The notes beneath the pieces are model-generated. The model saw nothing but the letters and a program-made list of their open reading frames with translations, was not told the DNA's origin and ran no database searches. The position numbers and the translations under genes are program-made. From Pneumocystis sp. 'macacae' (Eukaryota > Ascomycota > Pneumocystomycetes > Pneumocystales > Pneumocystaceae), in assembly GCA_018127085.1 (NCBI GenBank), contig CM030722.1:186001-250000 (forward strand): a DNA stretch of 64,000 bases. Direction: 5' to 3'. Shown here in pieces: positions 1 to 11,148 of the stretch. Numbering within the stretch: the stretch's first letter is position 1; each line of letters opens with the position of its first letter.

Positions 1-2
1 TT

Positions 3-587
3 GGGAATCTTGCTTCTGGGGGTTGTGCTGGTGCAGCATCACTTCTTTTCGTGTATTCACTCGATTATGCTCGGACTCGTCTTGCAAACGATGCTAAGTC
101 TGTCAAAAAGGGCAGTGAGCGTCAATTTAATGGTTTGATTGATGTATACAGAAAAACACTTGCATCTGATGGTATTCGTGGGCTCTATCGTGGCTTTGGT
201 CCTTCTGTTGCTGGTATTGTTGTATATCGCGGTCTCTATTTCGGACTTTATGATTCAGTGAAGCCAGTTGTTCTCACTGGACCTCTTGAGGGAAGTTTTA
301 TTGCTTCTTTTATTCTTGGTTGGATCGTTACTACTACATCTGGGCTCGCTTCTTATCCAATTGACACTGTGCGACGACGTATGATGATGACATCTGGAGA
401 AGCGGTCAAGTATTCTTCTTCTTTCCAGGCGTTTGCACAAATTGTCTCCAATGAGGGTTTTCGTAGCCTTTTTAAGGGTGCTGGTGCCAATATTCTTCGC
501 GGTGTTGCTGCTGCCGGCGTTATTTCTATGTACGATCAACTTCAGATGATTGTTTTTGGAAAGAAGTATTCTGGTGGTTCTTCCTAG
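3..587 (+). CDS. AAC: ADP/ATP carrier, mitochondrial (3' part, cut by window edge)
   Basis: Mitochondrial inner-membrane antiporter that exchanges cytosolic ADP for matrix ATP. The reading frame is open from base 3, so the visible protein starts inside carrier repeat 1-2 ([14 protein letters not shown], then LDYARTRLA). Repeat 2 and repeat 3 follow, with the carrier motifs [13 protein letters not shown]; the RRRMMM hexapeptide (about bases 370-390) is the diagnostic signature of ADP/ATP carriers among SLC25 proteins. The tag stop is at 585-587. No intron is seen in this part. Codon use is clearly less AT-biased than in most of the window, as expected for a highly expressed gene. The N-terminal third lies outside the window. 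Confidence 0.96.
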   Translation, partial: GNLASGGCAGAASLLFVYSLDYARTRLANDAKSVKKGSERQFNGLIDVYRKTLASDGIRGLYRGFGPSVAGIVVYRGLYFGLYDSVKPVVLTGPLEGSFIASFILGWIVTTTSGLASYPIDTVRRRMMMTSGEAVKYSSSFQAFAQIVSNEGFRSLFKGAGANILRGVAAAGVISMYDQLQMIVFGKKYSGGSS

Positions 588-1072
588 GAATTCTTATGTA
601 AATTCTGCTACACTTAATGTCGTTTTCTCCATCTAACTAAATATTTGTTTTTTTTGCTGAAATATTCTTCTTAACATGATAGAAATAATGCTATAAAAAT
701 ACAAAAACAAGAAATACTTAGAGTCCTTTCTACAATATATTTTTGATTCATTTGTTGTATTCTTTTTTTTTTTAAATTTTTATTGATTTCTGTTTATTGT
801 GGATGGTGGTGTGTGCCTTGATTAGTATTCTGTGTAATGTGTGTCCATAAATTCAAGTGAATCAGTAGAGCACCGCTTTTTCTTCCGGAACGACGAACGA
901 CGGAGGGACGATCAGCTTGACGTGAATTAGTAGAAGAGGGACAGTGGGTGAGAAACAGGTCTGGATTAGACAGAAAGCAACTTGAAGAGTGGTTAATTAA
1001 TTCTTTTTATATTTAAAAGTTTTTTTGAACGAAGTTGTAGCCTTATTTTGAGCCTTAAAGGTGTTCCAGACA
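588..1072. other. Intergenic, 3' flank of AAC and 5' flank of the KH gene
   Basis: No coding frame or RNA gene is recognisable. The part at about 870-990 is purine-rich and much less AT-rich than typical spacers here and probably belongs to the 5' leader of the KH-domain gene. Confidence 0.6.
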
Positions 1073-2933
1073 ATGTCTGAACTTGGGACAAATTTTGTAG
1101 ATAAGATGGGGCGATTTGGAGGGCGTGGATTAGGAGGAACGCATGCTGGAACACATAGTAATACGCATGGAAATACTCATGGTTCGGGGCACAGCGGTAA
1201 TGCTGGGGGAGGAGCAGAAGGTGTGGATCGTTTATTTGATGGAGAAGGGCGTGGAGAAGAATATGATGGATATGGGGGGAGTCAGGTGACATTGCGGGCA
1301 CTAGTGTCTACAAAAGAAGCAGGGATCATTATTGGACGTCAGGGAAAGAATGTGGCAGAGCTGCGTGGAGCGAACGGTATTAAGGCGGGAGTTAGTAAGG
1401 TTGTTCCGAATATTCACGATCGTGTTCTTACTATTTCCGGCTCTCTTGATGGTGTTAGTAAGGTATGGTGTTTAGAAGATTGAGTGGAGGAGAGTTGTAT
1501 TATGATTGAAATGTTTTTTGCAGAGTAGTATAATAAAACTCTGTGGTAGTATGGCTTTGAGGAATATGATTTGTTATATAACTGTTCAACATATGAGCTT
1601 TGGATGATATTCTATATGTTATCTGTAAGGTTGAAGTGGTGAATGAAATGCCGAACCTGATGAAGTTTTGAATAGAACTTTTAACAAGTGGAGAATAGGG
1701 GATTGGGTAGTAATGTTTAGGGACATGCGTTCGTGTTTTAGTTGATTTGGTTTGTGTATTAGCGGCATCGTATGCAGCTAATGCTGTTATTGAATAACAG
1801 TTTTGAACGCTACTATATATAGTATTAATGATGGCATTAGCAACTGGAGTACTGTTCCAACGCTATGCGATGTTTTTGCTATTCAGCTATTATTATGTTG
1901 AAGATATTATTGAAGGCGTTGTTTTGGAAATGTTGTGTTAGATTTTGTGTATAGCCTTTCTTTGGAAATATTATGTTTTTTATGTTGTTGTTTTGGATTT
2001 TTTTAGATTTAACTCTTTTTGAAGCATCGGGTTTTATCAGGATTTTGTTTGTTTATAGTATTGTAGATCCTGTATTGTAACATTGGACTTATATTGATGC
2101 TGTTTGTGTTATTTTATGCTATTTTTGTTCAGCATCATTATTTTTATTAGTGATATTGGTTCTAACTACCTTAGGCATATGCGGCAATTGCACAGGCATT
2201 TATTGATAATCCAATTGGGCATTCGGTAAATCACACATCTTCATCTGAGCCTCAGTCATCTATTCGGTTGCTTATTTCACATAATATGATGGGCACTATT
2301 ATTGGTCGTCAGGGACTTAAAATTAAGCACATTCAGGATTTGTCTGGTGCAAGAATGATTGCATTCAAGGAGATCCTTCCCCAGTCTACAGAAAGGATAG
2401 TTGAAGTACAGGGTATCGTTTCGTCGATCCAAACTGCAATTTGGGAGATTGGTAAGTGTTTAATTGATGATTGGGAACGAGGTATTGGGACAGTCTTTTA
2501 TAATCCATCTTTAAGACTTTCCTCTACTTTGGTTCCAGGGCATCAAAGCAATAGTATTCTTTCCGGAGCACAACCAGGTCATTATCTTCAATATCAGCGT
2601 CAGAATTCGCAGATGAACTATTCTCGACTGGGAAACATGTCGTCTCATTTTCAAGAACCATTGGATACATCAAGTCAGGATATTCGTGTGCAGAATATTT
2701 CTATTCCTTCTGATATGGTAGGATGTATTATTGGTCGTGGTGGTAGTAAAATTAGTGAAATACGAAGAATTAGCGGAAGTAAAATTAGTATTGCAAAGGC
2801 CCCGCATGATGAGACAGGAGAACGAATGTTTACGATTCAAGGAACAGCTGCTTCTAACGAAAAAGCACTTTATATGCTTTTTCAAACATTAGAAGCTGAA
2901 AAAAATCGACGGGGTCAAGAAAATCTCAAATAG
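1073..2933 (+). CDS. Triple KH-domain RNA-binding protein (Rnc1/Pbp2/PCBP family)
   Basis: Predicted poly(C)-type RNA-binding protein acting on mRNA stability or translation. Exons 1073..1462 and 2175..2933 give 382 aa. After a Gly/His-rich N-terminus (GTHAGTHSNTHGNTHGS, about residues 24-40) come KH1 (about 70-140), KH2 (about 160-225) and KH3 near the C-terminus (about 300-370). All three carry an intact GxxG loop: GRQG, GRQG and GRGG. KH1 is split by the intron: exon 1 ends ...GVSK and exon 2 starts AYAAIAQAFIDN, which restores the last KH helix, so the junction is secure. Three KH domains and this length match fission yeast Rnc1 and budding yeast Pbp2/Hek2; I cannot separate these paralogs. 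Start chosen at the first in-frame ATG (1073). Confidence 0.9.
1463..2174 (+). other. 712-nt intron inside the KH1 domain
   Basis: Bounded by GTATGG and TTAG. It is about fifteen times longer than any other intron in the window. All frames are broken by stops. I looked for a C/D-box or H/ACA snoRNA and found TGATGA-like words but no paired D box or stem; nothing can be called. Confidence 0.75.
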
Positions 2934-3376
2934 TCAACATTTGAACTCATTTTTCACAATATTCTTAAAATATATTCGTATCATGATATTATTTGGTGTT
3001 TTGTCATTTTATGTATTTTTAGATCAAGTTGAACTTTAAACTGTACACTGCCAGTGGTCGAGCTAGTGTTTTATACAATAATATGAAAAGTTCTACAAAT
3101 ATTTCTTTACAATACATTGTGTTTAGGAGAAACTTTTCCAATATTTTTGTTTTTTTATTTGACCTCTACGTTTTATTGTTTGTTAGGTCGATTTTGTATC
3201 GTACATGTTAATTACATGTTTTTAAATAAGGGGTTTCATATTTTGATCATTTCTTTTGAATTTTTAGATTTGTATAAGAAATGTGGATTTTTTGATATTT
3301 TTTCTTTTTTTACCTATTTTACCTAAAAAACTTTATTTAAAAATCCTTTTAATACTTTTGTAATTTTTAAAGAAAT
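2934..3376. other. Intergenic, nothing recognised
   Basis: AT-rich spacer between two head-to-tail genes. Short open frames here have no protein-like composition. Confidence 0.5.
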
Positions 3377-4092
3377 ATGTCGAAATGCGCTAGTTTTAAT
3401 CATAAAGAAGTTTCGGAATTTGTTTTTCCTCCCTTATATGAGTTTCCACCTTTTTTCACGCGTCAGCCAAATGTAGAAACATGGAAATCTCAACTGTTTC
3501 ATTGGGTATCATTGATCTTAGCGTATTGTCGGCACAAACGTATTTTTAGGCTTCATGTTTCCCAAGAATTGCTTGAAACTGAATTGTTTTCTAATAATAA
3601 AATTAAAAGTACTTTTTTTTTCGTAGAAAATAGGTTAATTACTTTTAGGATGTGTTAAAATGGATATGCTCAAAGAGATTCTTAATTTTATGGAAAATAA
3701 GCATAATGGTGAATGGGTAGATAATACTAAGAAAGATATTTTTCTCGTTTATTGGAGAACACTTGATGAATGGGCTAATATGATGATACAATGGGTAAAT
3801 TTATTATGTTAAGTTATTTTTTTCTTATATTAGTACATAGATTGAGAAAACGGGGCAGAGAAATAGCATTTTAACATATTATGAGCTTACAGAAGGCAGA
3901 ACTTTGGCTAATACGGGTATGTGTTTTCTGTAAAGCATATTTTTATTGTATAAAGTATAGATAGAATTTTATAAAATAGATCCGATAGTATTTAAGAAAG
4001 TTATCCAGGTTTTAGTTAAGAAAGATATGGCTCAAGTTCTTAGAGGCACTAATGAAGACGAATTTGGTGTTAAGTTCTTTGGTCGTATTTAA
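3377..4092 (+). CDS. VPS25: ESCRT-II subunit VPS25
   Basis: Component of the ESCRT-II complex, which binds ESCRT-III (Vps20) at endosomes and drives multivesicular-body sorting of ubiquitinated membrane cargo. Exons 3377..3608, 3649..3794, 3841..3916, 3965..4092. The N-terminal winged helix carries the family motif FPPLYEFPPFFTRQPNVET and a Trp-rich WVSLILAYCR helix; exon 1 ends NNKIK. The second winged helix follows with WVDNTKKDIFLVYWRTLDEW, and the last exons give TGQRNSILTYYELTEG and the C-terminal VLRGTNEDEFGVKFFGRI. All three introns (40, 46, 48 nt) were placed by keeping this alignment in frame. It is convergent with ARPC5, with only 56 bp between the two stops. Confidence 0.95.
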
Positions 4093-4148
4093 TTAAAAGT
4101 TTTTTTTGAATTGAATTGAAAATTTCGTGCTAAAATTCATTTTGATTT

Positions 4149-4794
4149 TCAAACAGTCCGTAAATCGCTAAGTGCGCTTCGCACAATACATCCATATCCA
4201 GCAACCTCTACAAGCTATTATAGTAGTCAGTTTTTGTATATCGTATAAATAAGAAATACACCTTTTCGTGCCAATTTAAAAGAATTGTTGAGTTATATGC
4301 TTTTGGATTTGAAAGACCTTTGTATAAATACTTCATTAATACATCCTGTTGTTCTATATTAAAAGCTTTTATTGTATTAAGAATTTCATTAGGTTTTATT
4401 GAAGATAGAGTTTCAAATACGGTATTCATATGTATTATCTGTAATGTATAATGCGATTGGTATTGTTATTTATATTTTTTTACCTTAATATCGTCTATAT
4501 CTTTTCCATACGGTGGATTGATTAGTGCTTTACCTAATGCTTCTACGGCTTTTCCTCTATTAAAATAAGCACAATCTTTCTGCCTAAAGTTATTTTGTAT
4601 ACTTTTTGACCATATAAAGCAATTCTGGTGTCCTTTTAGATATATCTTCCTGTACTTCTTCAGGAGATTGTTCTTCCTTTTGATATAAATCTTCTTTTTT
4701 TAATTTGTCTTTGTCTGCTTGTTTTTAATGTTTGAGAAAAGAATATTAAAACAAAAATACTGAAAATATCAATATTTGCATGTCTAAATGACAT
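4149..4794 (-). CDS. ARPC5: Arp2/3 complex subunit 5 (p16-Arc)
   Basis: Smallest subunit of the Arp2/3 actin-branching complex at cortical patches. Exons (minus): 4761..4794, 4621..4717, 4484..4583, 4262..4438, 4149..4214, about 157 aa, the usual family length. Diagnostic pieces: RGKAVEALGKALINPPYG, then LSSIKPNEI, the strongly conserved QQDVLMKYLYKGLSNP and LLNWHEK, and the C-terminus VEVAGYGCIVRSALSDLRTV. The exon 2/3 junction is uncertain: the choice that fits length and frame is a GC-AG intron (4584..4620); canonical GT choices would make a 31-nt or 76-nt intron. The N-terminal exon (MSFRHANIDIF) is inferred from its resemblance to the family's FRKIDID start. Confidence 0.88.
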
Positions 4795-5607
4795 TTTATC
4801 TATAATAAATTCTTTTTTGAAAATCTTTAAAAATTATTCAACGATGTTTGATTTTAAGAGTGAGTTACAAAAATAATGAGTTATATTAAATAAATGGGTA
4901 TTTTTAATATTTAGAATTGTATTTAAAAGAGTTTAAATTCATATTTCATTCTACAATAGTTATTTTTTGAAATTTTGCAAGGCTTTTGGAAAATGTATTA
5001 TAGTTATACTTGTTATTTAGATAAATATGTAGAATAATATATTTTTATAGAAATACTTAGTTTTAAAGAATTTTTTGTTTTTAGGAATATACTTTGTTCA
5101 TTTTTTGTTTTTATTTGAATTGATTGGATTTGATTTTAAGATTTTTATTTAAAGATGTTAACAAACATATTTAAATTTTTTGATAATAGGTTTTTTGTTT
5201 TTATATTTATTGTATTTATTACTAAAATGCTCTTATGCTAAAGGTTTTAAAATCATGTATGAATTGATTAAACTTGGATTTTTTATATATTGTATTTATA
5301 TCTTATTTTCCTATAGAATTGAGATACTAGATCTTAATAATTTTGAAATGTTTTTTATTTTAGGAACTACCTGTATTAAATAATACTAAAAATAGTTGTA
5401 CCTATTACTTTTTTATTATATATTTTATTAATATAACACTTTTTAATTTATCGATTCTATATACTTTATTTTTTGTATTTTTATGATTTAAGAAATGATA
5501 TACGACTTTATTATGTTTTTAAAAAAAAAAATTGCTAAAGGTTCTAAAAAATAATGTCATGTTTTTTGGTCATATTTCAAATATCCGATTATCCGATTTC
5601 TTTGAGT
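4795..5607. other. AT-rich intergenic region
   Basis: Divergent promoter space between ARPC5 and RPS7. The only open frame (5180..5383 +) is a Leu/Phe/Ile-rich translation of poly-A/T sequence without homology signal. Nothing else is seen. Confidence 0.5.
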
Positions 5608-5619
5608 AGGGTTAACCCT
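5608..5619. promoter_or_regulatory. Telomere-repeat-like palindrome upstream of RPS7
   Basis: AGGGTTAACCCT is a perfect 12-bp palindrome made of two head-to-head AGGGTTA/TAACCCT half sites, 62-73 bp upstream of the RPS7 start codon. Tbf1/Rap1-type Myb factors bind such telomere-like boxes in ribosomal-protein promoters of many fungi. Function here is inferred from position and sequence only. Confidence 0.45.
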
Positions 5620-5680
5620 TAAAAAGTATTCTATGACTTGTTTTTATAACGATTTACTAATATTATCATAAAAAAAGATC

Positions 5681-6383
5681 ATGTCAGCTACGAGAAAGAT
5701 TGTAAAGCCTGAAGGAGTCCCAATAACAGATCTTGAACGCACAGGTTTGATATATTTTTGTTTAAAAGAAGGAAATAATTTTGTAGTTGCGCAGGCGCTT
5801 TTTGATTTAGAAACTGTTCCTGATTTGAAGCGAGATCTTCGTTTGTTGCAAATTACAGCAGCTCGTGAGGTAATGAATTGGAAGTTTTTATATAGTCTTA
5901 TGTGTTTTTTGTTAAGTTTGATGTGGGCCGTGGAAAAAAAGTTATTACAGTTTTTATTTCGCCTGCTTTGCTTAAAGCATTTCATAAAATTCAATTACGG
6001 TTGGTTCGTGAGCTTGAAAAGAAGTTTTCAGATAGACATGTGGTTTTTGTTGCTCAGCGGCGTATTCTTCCGAAACCGTCTCGCAAGAATCGTCAAAAAC
6101 CGCGTCTGCGGTCACGAACACTGACATCTGTCCATGAAAAGATTTTGGAGGATTTGGTATTTCCGGCAGAGATTGTTGGAAAAAGAATTAGGGTATGTTT
6201 AGATGGGAAGAAAATTATGAAAGTGTAGGTTTTTGGTATTTAAAATAATTTGATTTAATGTTTAGCTTCTTGGATAATAAAGATGCCTCTTCAATTGATT
6301 ATAAGCTCGATTCTCTTCAATGTGTTTATAGTAAATTGACATCGCGGCATGTTATATTTAGTATTCAAGAAACAGGATTGTAG
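5681..6383 (+). CDS. RPS7: 40S ribosomal protein S7 (eS7)
   Basis: Component of the small ribosomal subunit. Exons 5681..5869, 5917..6224, 6266..6383 give 204 aa, slightly longer than the usual 190-195. The protein aligns end to end: [18 protein letters not shown], then [20 protein letters not shown], the conserved [20 protein letters not shown], and [19 protein letters not shown] followed by [20 protein letters not shown]. The second junction splits a Val codon (aaa gt | c ttc), which selects the 41-nt GTAGGT...TTTAG intron. A telomere-like palindrome lies 62 bp upstream. The gene is convergent with the m-AAA protease. Confidence 0.97.
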
Positions 6384-6762
6384 TTATAAAAAGTGTATGT
6401 ATCTCTTAGAGCTTTTCTGTAAAGGCATATTTTTAATATTGACTGAAATATATCTATAATTATTTGTTCCTTCTGTTTCATATTATTTGTTGACATATAA
6501 TGGGTTTAGAGCTCATTGTTCCCTTTATTTAATTCTATATTTTTGCAATACATTGGGTTTTTTGGCTTGGTTATTTTAAAATAAATAGTTAATTTATAAA
6601 TTAAATTTTAATTAGGAAATGATAGTATTAAGATATAGGATAAAAAGTATATACTAACAAAGAATATGTTTTTTTGAATTTTATTATAATTTTTTTAAAA
6701 AGTATTAATGTTAATAATATGATAGTATAAATGATCGTATTATATAGTTTAAATAATTATAA
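6384..6762. other. Intergenic between convergent genes
   Basis: 379 bp of 3' flank for RPS7 and the m-AAA protease. Nothing recognised besides A/T runs. Confidence 0.5.
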
Positions 6763-9249
6763 TTATGCAACATTTGGAACATGAGACGGAGGATTATCTA
6801 TTTCATGGGAAGGTTGGTAATTTGGTTCTGGATGCAAACTGATATCTTTAGAAGGATATGATCGAGGACCTAAAAGTTCTTGTACATCTTGAAAACCAAT
6901 AACTTCTTTTTCCAATAAAAGTCTTGCAATTTTCGAAATATCTTCTTTATGCTTTTCAAGAAGCTCATGGCATCTGGAATGCGCTTCTTTGATCAATTTT
7001 CGTACTTCAGAGTCCTAAAAGCTAATTAGATCACTATAAAATTATTATTTTCAAATAGTACAATCATTCGCGCAGTTTCTTCAGAAAATGGCTTTTGAAA
7101 TTGTTCATTATTTATTTGGTATGAAACAGTTCCAAGGTCTGATAATCCCCATGTTGTAACATATTGTGTGGCCATTTTTGTTACTTTAGAAAAATCGTCA
7201 CTTGCACCGGATGTAATCTCTACATTAGGAAAAAAAATTTCTTCTGAAACTCGTCCTGCTAGAGTCATTACCATATTGTCTAAAATATGTCCTCTAGATA
7301 GTAAGTACTTTTCCTAATTATGATTAATAATGGTATTTTTTAGTATAAATATTAATTACTTTCTGTAAATAGCTTGCATAACCCAATGCACCATTAGAAC
7401 GAGGTATAATGGAAACTTTGAGTAGCTGATCTACGTGTTCAAGAAAATAGCCTGCTACAGCATGACCAGCCTAACATTTAAGCTATTTTTTCATCTTTTT
7501 AAAAAAATAATATACCTCATGGTGAGCAACAGTATTTCTTTCTTGAGGACTTAGCACTCTACTCTTTTTCTCAAGGCCTGCTACAACACGCTCAATTGCT
7601 TGTTCGAAGTGAATCATTTCGACTTTATCTGCTCTGTGACGTGCAGCTATTAATGCTCCTTCGTTTACTGTGCTTGCAATATCTATGTATCATTAAATAG
7701 AATCAATAGATATTAAAAAACAATTGCCTGCTCCTGTAAATCCAGGAGTTAAAACAGACAGTCGCTTCGCTATATTTTCTAACTTTTCATCTGTTTTAAT
7801 TTTTTTTAAGTGAACCATAAAAATAGCTTCTCGGCCAGATACATCCGGTCGATCAATTGTAATATGTCTGTCGAATCTCCCTGGTCTAAGGAGCGCATTA
7901 TCAAGCACGTCAGGTCTATTTGTTCCAGCAAGAACAACAACATGTTCTGATGTACTAAACCCATCCATTTCTATTAAAAGTTGATTTAATGTGCTTTCCC
8001 TTTCGTCGTTTGATCCAAACTGATTTCCTCTACCTCTTGCTTTACCAATAGCATCAATTTCATCCATAAAAATAATACATGGTGCATTCTTCCGAGCAGT
8101 TGAAAAAAGATCTCTTACTCTAGAGGGACCTACTCCAACAAACATTTCAACAAATTCTGAACCACTCACACTAAGAAATGGAACATTTGCTTCACCTGCA
8201 GTGGCTTTTGCAAGAAGTGTTTTACCAGTTCCAGGTGGACCTGATAGAATTGCTCCTCTTGGAATCTTAGCACCTAATCTTTCATAATGTGATGGGTTTT
8301 TTAAAAATTTAACAAATTCCATAATTTCTTCTTTAGCTTCATCTGTTCCTGCGACATCTTTAAATTTAATTTTGATATCAGTTTCATGATTAAACATTTT
8401 TGCACGACTTTTGCCTATACCAAAAATCCCACTATGACTCCCTCCAGCACCACTTGCTCTCTTTGAAAGCCAAAATATACTCCCAATTAACAATAAGGTA
8501 GGCGCGAACGAAAGAATAGTACTAATAATTGAAATCTCATCATGAAACGCAACAGGAATTCTTTCATCATGTGAAATTTTCAATTCATCTTGTGCTGCAT
8601 CGAGTCTTCTTTCAAAGGCTTCTACTGATCCAATACTGAAATAATACTGACTTTGATTGGCATTTATACGAGCGCCAGGATACATTTGGCCTGTCTGATT
8701 TGAATGTAAATGAACACGTACTTTGTTTCTGTTAATAACTGTCAATTTATCAACCATACCCTTGTCTAGAAATGCTGTACGAAATTCTTGCCATGTAATT
8801 TCTTTGCTGCTTTTTAGAATAGCAAGTCGATAAACAATATAAGTTACAATGCATAGAGATAAAACAGAGTTTGCGTTAATCCTTATTTCGTTAAAATTCT
8901 GGTTTCCTCTTGTTGATCTTTTTTTATAACCATTTGTTTCTCTTGAGTAGGATTTTTTTGTTGTAGATTTTTTAGGTCTTCCAAAAAAGTTTTCAAATCC
9001 ACGAGGAACTATATCTTCTTCAGACATAGCATTTTCTTTGTTACTTTTGTCAATATCTTTTACATTAAGGTCTTTTTTTTTTTGATTTTTTTCCGGGGTA
9101 TTACTAATTTCATGAGTATATGCTCGGTATATTATCCTTGGCCATTTTTCTTGTATTGAGCTATGGGATTTCCAAAAAGTTATTCTTGTTTTTGGTAATA
9201 TATGTGAGATTTTAAAAAGTTTGTTTTTTTGCCGAAAATTTAGTATCAT
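6763..9249 (-). CDS. Mitochondrial m-AAA protease subunit (AFG3/YTA12, FtsH family)
   Basis: ATP-dependent inner-membrane metalloprotease that degrades or processes matrix-exposed membrane proteins. Exons (minus): 7728..9249, 7516..7682, 7360..7470, 7062..7313, 6763..7014, 767 aa. Order: basic mitochondrial leader (about 1-45), TM1 (about 125-142, [17 protein letters not shown]), TM2 (about 245-262, [20 protein letters not shown]), AAA module with Walker A GPPGTGKT, Walker [13 protein letters not shown], and the arginine fingers in [12 protein letters not shown], then the peptidase domain. The zinc motif HHEAGH is split by an intron (HHE | AGHAVAGY). Intron 1 (7683..7727) must be GC-AG to give the invariant GFTGADIAS. 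It is either Afg3 or Yta12; I cannot decide which. Confidence 0.95.
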
Positions 9250-9641
9250 TAAATTTTTATTTTTAATATTGACTGTTTAATAAATATATATAATTATAGT
9301 TAAATCTAGTTGGAAAAAAATATAAGATATGTTTTTTGCTGTTTTCCTTTGAAAAAGTGGTATTTGGGTTATTTTATGTTGTATTCTTAAATAACTTGAA
9401 TTTTCAGAGTAAGTTTTTTTCTGTAATGAGTCGAAACGATATTCAATGATTCTATGTTAAGAAAAAAGTAGTAATAAATTAAGTATTCATAATTTCGTTT
9501 TATATGTATTTTATTTTTAAATAATGTTATATATTTTTTAATTAATTATAGATTTTTTCAGGCTTAAAAACATTATAGTTTTTATAATTTATGAGTTGTC
9601 AATGAATATAAAAGGTGAAATTCAATAGAAGTGATGTTAAA
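9250..9641. other. Divergent promoter region, m-AAA protease / SPP1
   Basis: 392 bp of AT-rich sequence between divergent start codons. No motif stands out. Confidence 0.5.
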
Positions 9642-11029
9642 ATGAGTCTTTTTGATGTTCCAAATGAAGAAAAATATTCTAAGTGCGACAATGGTGGTGA
9701 TATGGTTATGGATTATGAAAGAAATGTTTCAGAAGATATTTATTTGATGGATACTGCTAATATGTTTGATGATAAAAAATGTGATGAAATACGAGTTGAA
9801 TGTTTAGATATGAGTGATTCTAAGATTGCACTAGCTTATAAGAAAGATGTTAAAAAGGTTTTTGTTACTTTAAGCATGTAATATTTTTAACATATCTTAA
9901 GGAGAAATTGAAAAAACGAAAAATTAACGGATTAAATATGGAAGGAAACTATGTAATGATCTGTTTTAAAAGACTCATTTATCTCCTTACTTTTTTATAG
10001 ATAGGTGACTTGGAAATTGATCATAGGGTAGATGTTTTTCAGAATAATACGATTAAAAAATCACAAACAAATAATTTCAATAATTTTAAGAATGAAAATA
10101 TCGAACTTTATTGTATTTGTCAGAAGCCCGATACTGGATGTTGGATGATTGCTTGTGATGGATGTGATAATTGGTATCATGGTGAATGTGTTAAAATCGC
10201 TAAAACTGATGAAGAACTTTTGGATAAATATTTCTGTAATTTCTTGTTTTACGTATTTTTATGGTTTTAATAATTCTAAGGTGAATCATGTACGAAAAAG
10301 GGTAAAGGTTATACTATTTGGAAAAGAAAATGTCGTCTTTTTTGGTGTCGAAAGCCTGCTTTTGTTTCTTCATTTCCTCCCTCGAAATATTGTTCAAAGG
10401 AGCATGGTGTAGAATATTTTAAAGAAAGGCTATGTTGTTCTGTATTAGAAAAATCAGAAATTGCTGCTTTGGCACGAAGCGTTGATTCAGTTGAAGCTTT
10501 TAAATGTTTAGGTGATTCTTTTCCATTTGAAGATGAATCTATTTTGGATAGTGAAAGTTTATCGCTGTTAAAGTTAATTAACATCCAGCGGGAGGAAATA
10601 TATGAACGCTTAAAACAAATTGAAGTACGAACAATTTATATTAACTATGCTAAAGATAGAGCAAAGAAAATAAATGAAGAAATACGTGTTGATGGATCTA
10701 AAAAAGAAATATGTGCTCTTGATTATCGTTTATCATGGGATGATGATGATTGGAATGCTTGGGTTGTTAGTGATGATGGGAAAAAAATATTTGATGATGG
10801 TAAACTAGAAAGTTATGATTTAATGTGTATTACAGAAAAAAGGAAATGTTTTAAACATAATAACTGGGTTGCAATAAAAATAGAGGAAACGGAGTTGGAA
10901 GAAATAATATGTCGTGAAATGCTTAAAAAGCTTAGAAGACAAGAAAAAAAGATATATAAAAGACAACGGAGATTAAAGGTTTTGGATAGAGAAAATAAAT
11001 GTATTTCTATTACACATACTTTGCAGTAA
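9642..11029 (+). CDS. SPP1: Set1C/COMPASS PHD-finger subunit SPP1 (CFP1 family)
   Basis: Subunit of the Set1 histone H3K4 methyltransferase complex; the PHD finger reads H3K4me. Exons 9642..9857, 9902..9952, 10001..10235, 10281..11029, 416 aa, close to fission yeast Spp1. PHD finger: YCICQKPDTGCWMIACDGCD, then NWYHGECV, completed across an intron by C|ESC, giving the Cys4-His-Cys3 ligands. A second Cys-rich block follows (KRKCRLFWCRKPA...SKYCSKEHG), the SPP1/CFP1 zinc region. The C-terminal half is charged and coiled-coil prone, ending in a Lys/Arg-rich helix (KKLRRQEKKIYKRQRRLK). The intron at 9858 starts GTTTTT, a weak 5' site. Convergent with the LIM gene (119 bp apart). Confidence 0.93.
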
Positions 11030-11148
11030 ATAATGAATGGTTTATTTATATTATATTGCATTGTAATAGTAATGTATTAAATTAGAGTTCTGTTTTAAAA
11101 TGTAGCTAAGTTATTTTGAAATTACTAGAACGAAAATAAAATTCGTCT

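Noticed and set aside
255..539. Antisense open frame in the ADP/ATP carrier
   Set aside because: Shadow of the real gene on the other strand.
1463..2174. snoRNA inside the long KH-gene intron
   Set aside because: Only isolated TGATGA-like words; no matching D box, terminal stem or H/ACA fold.
3029..3326. Two overlapping open frames between the KH gene and VPS25
   Set aside because: Phe/Leu/Tyr-rich translations of T-runs in spacer DNA.
5180..5383. Small hydrophobic open frame (67 codons)
   Set aside because: Composition is what A/T-rich spacer gives by chance; no start context or homology.
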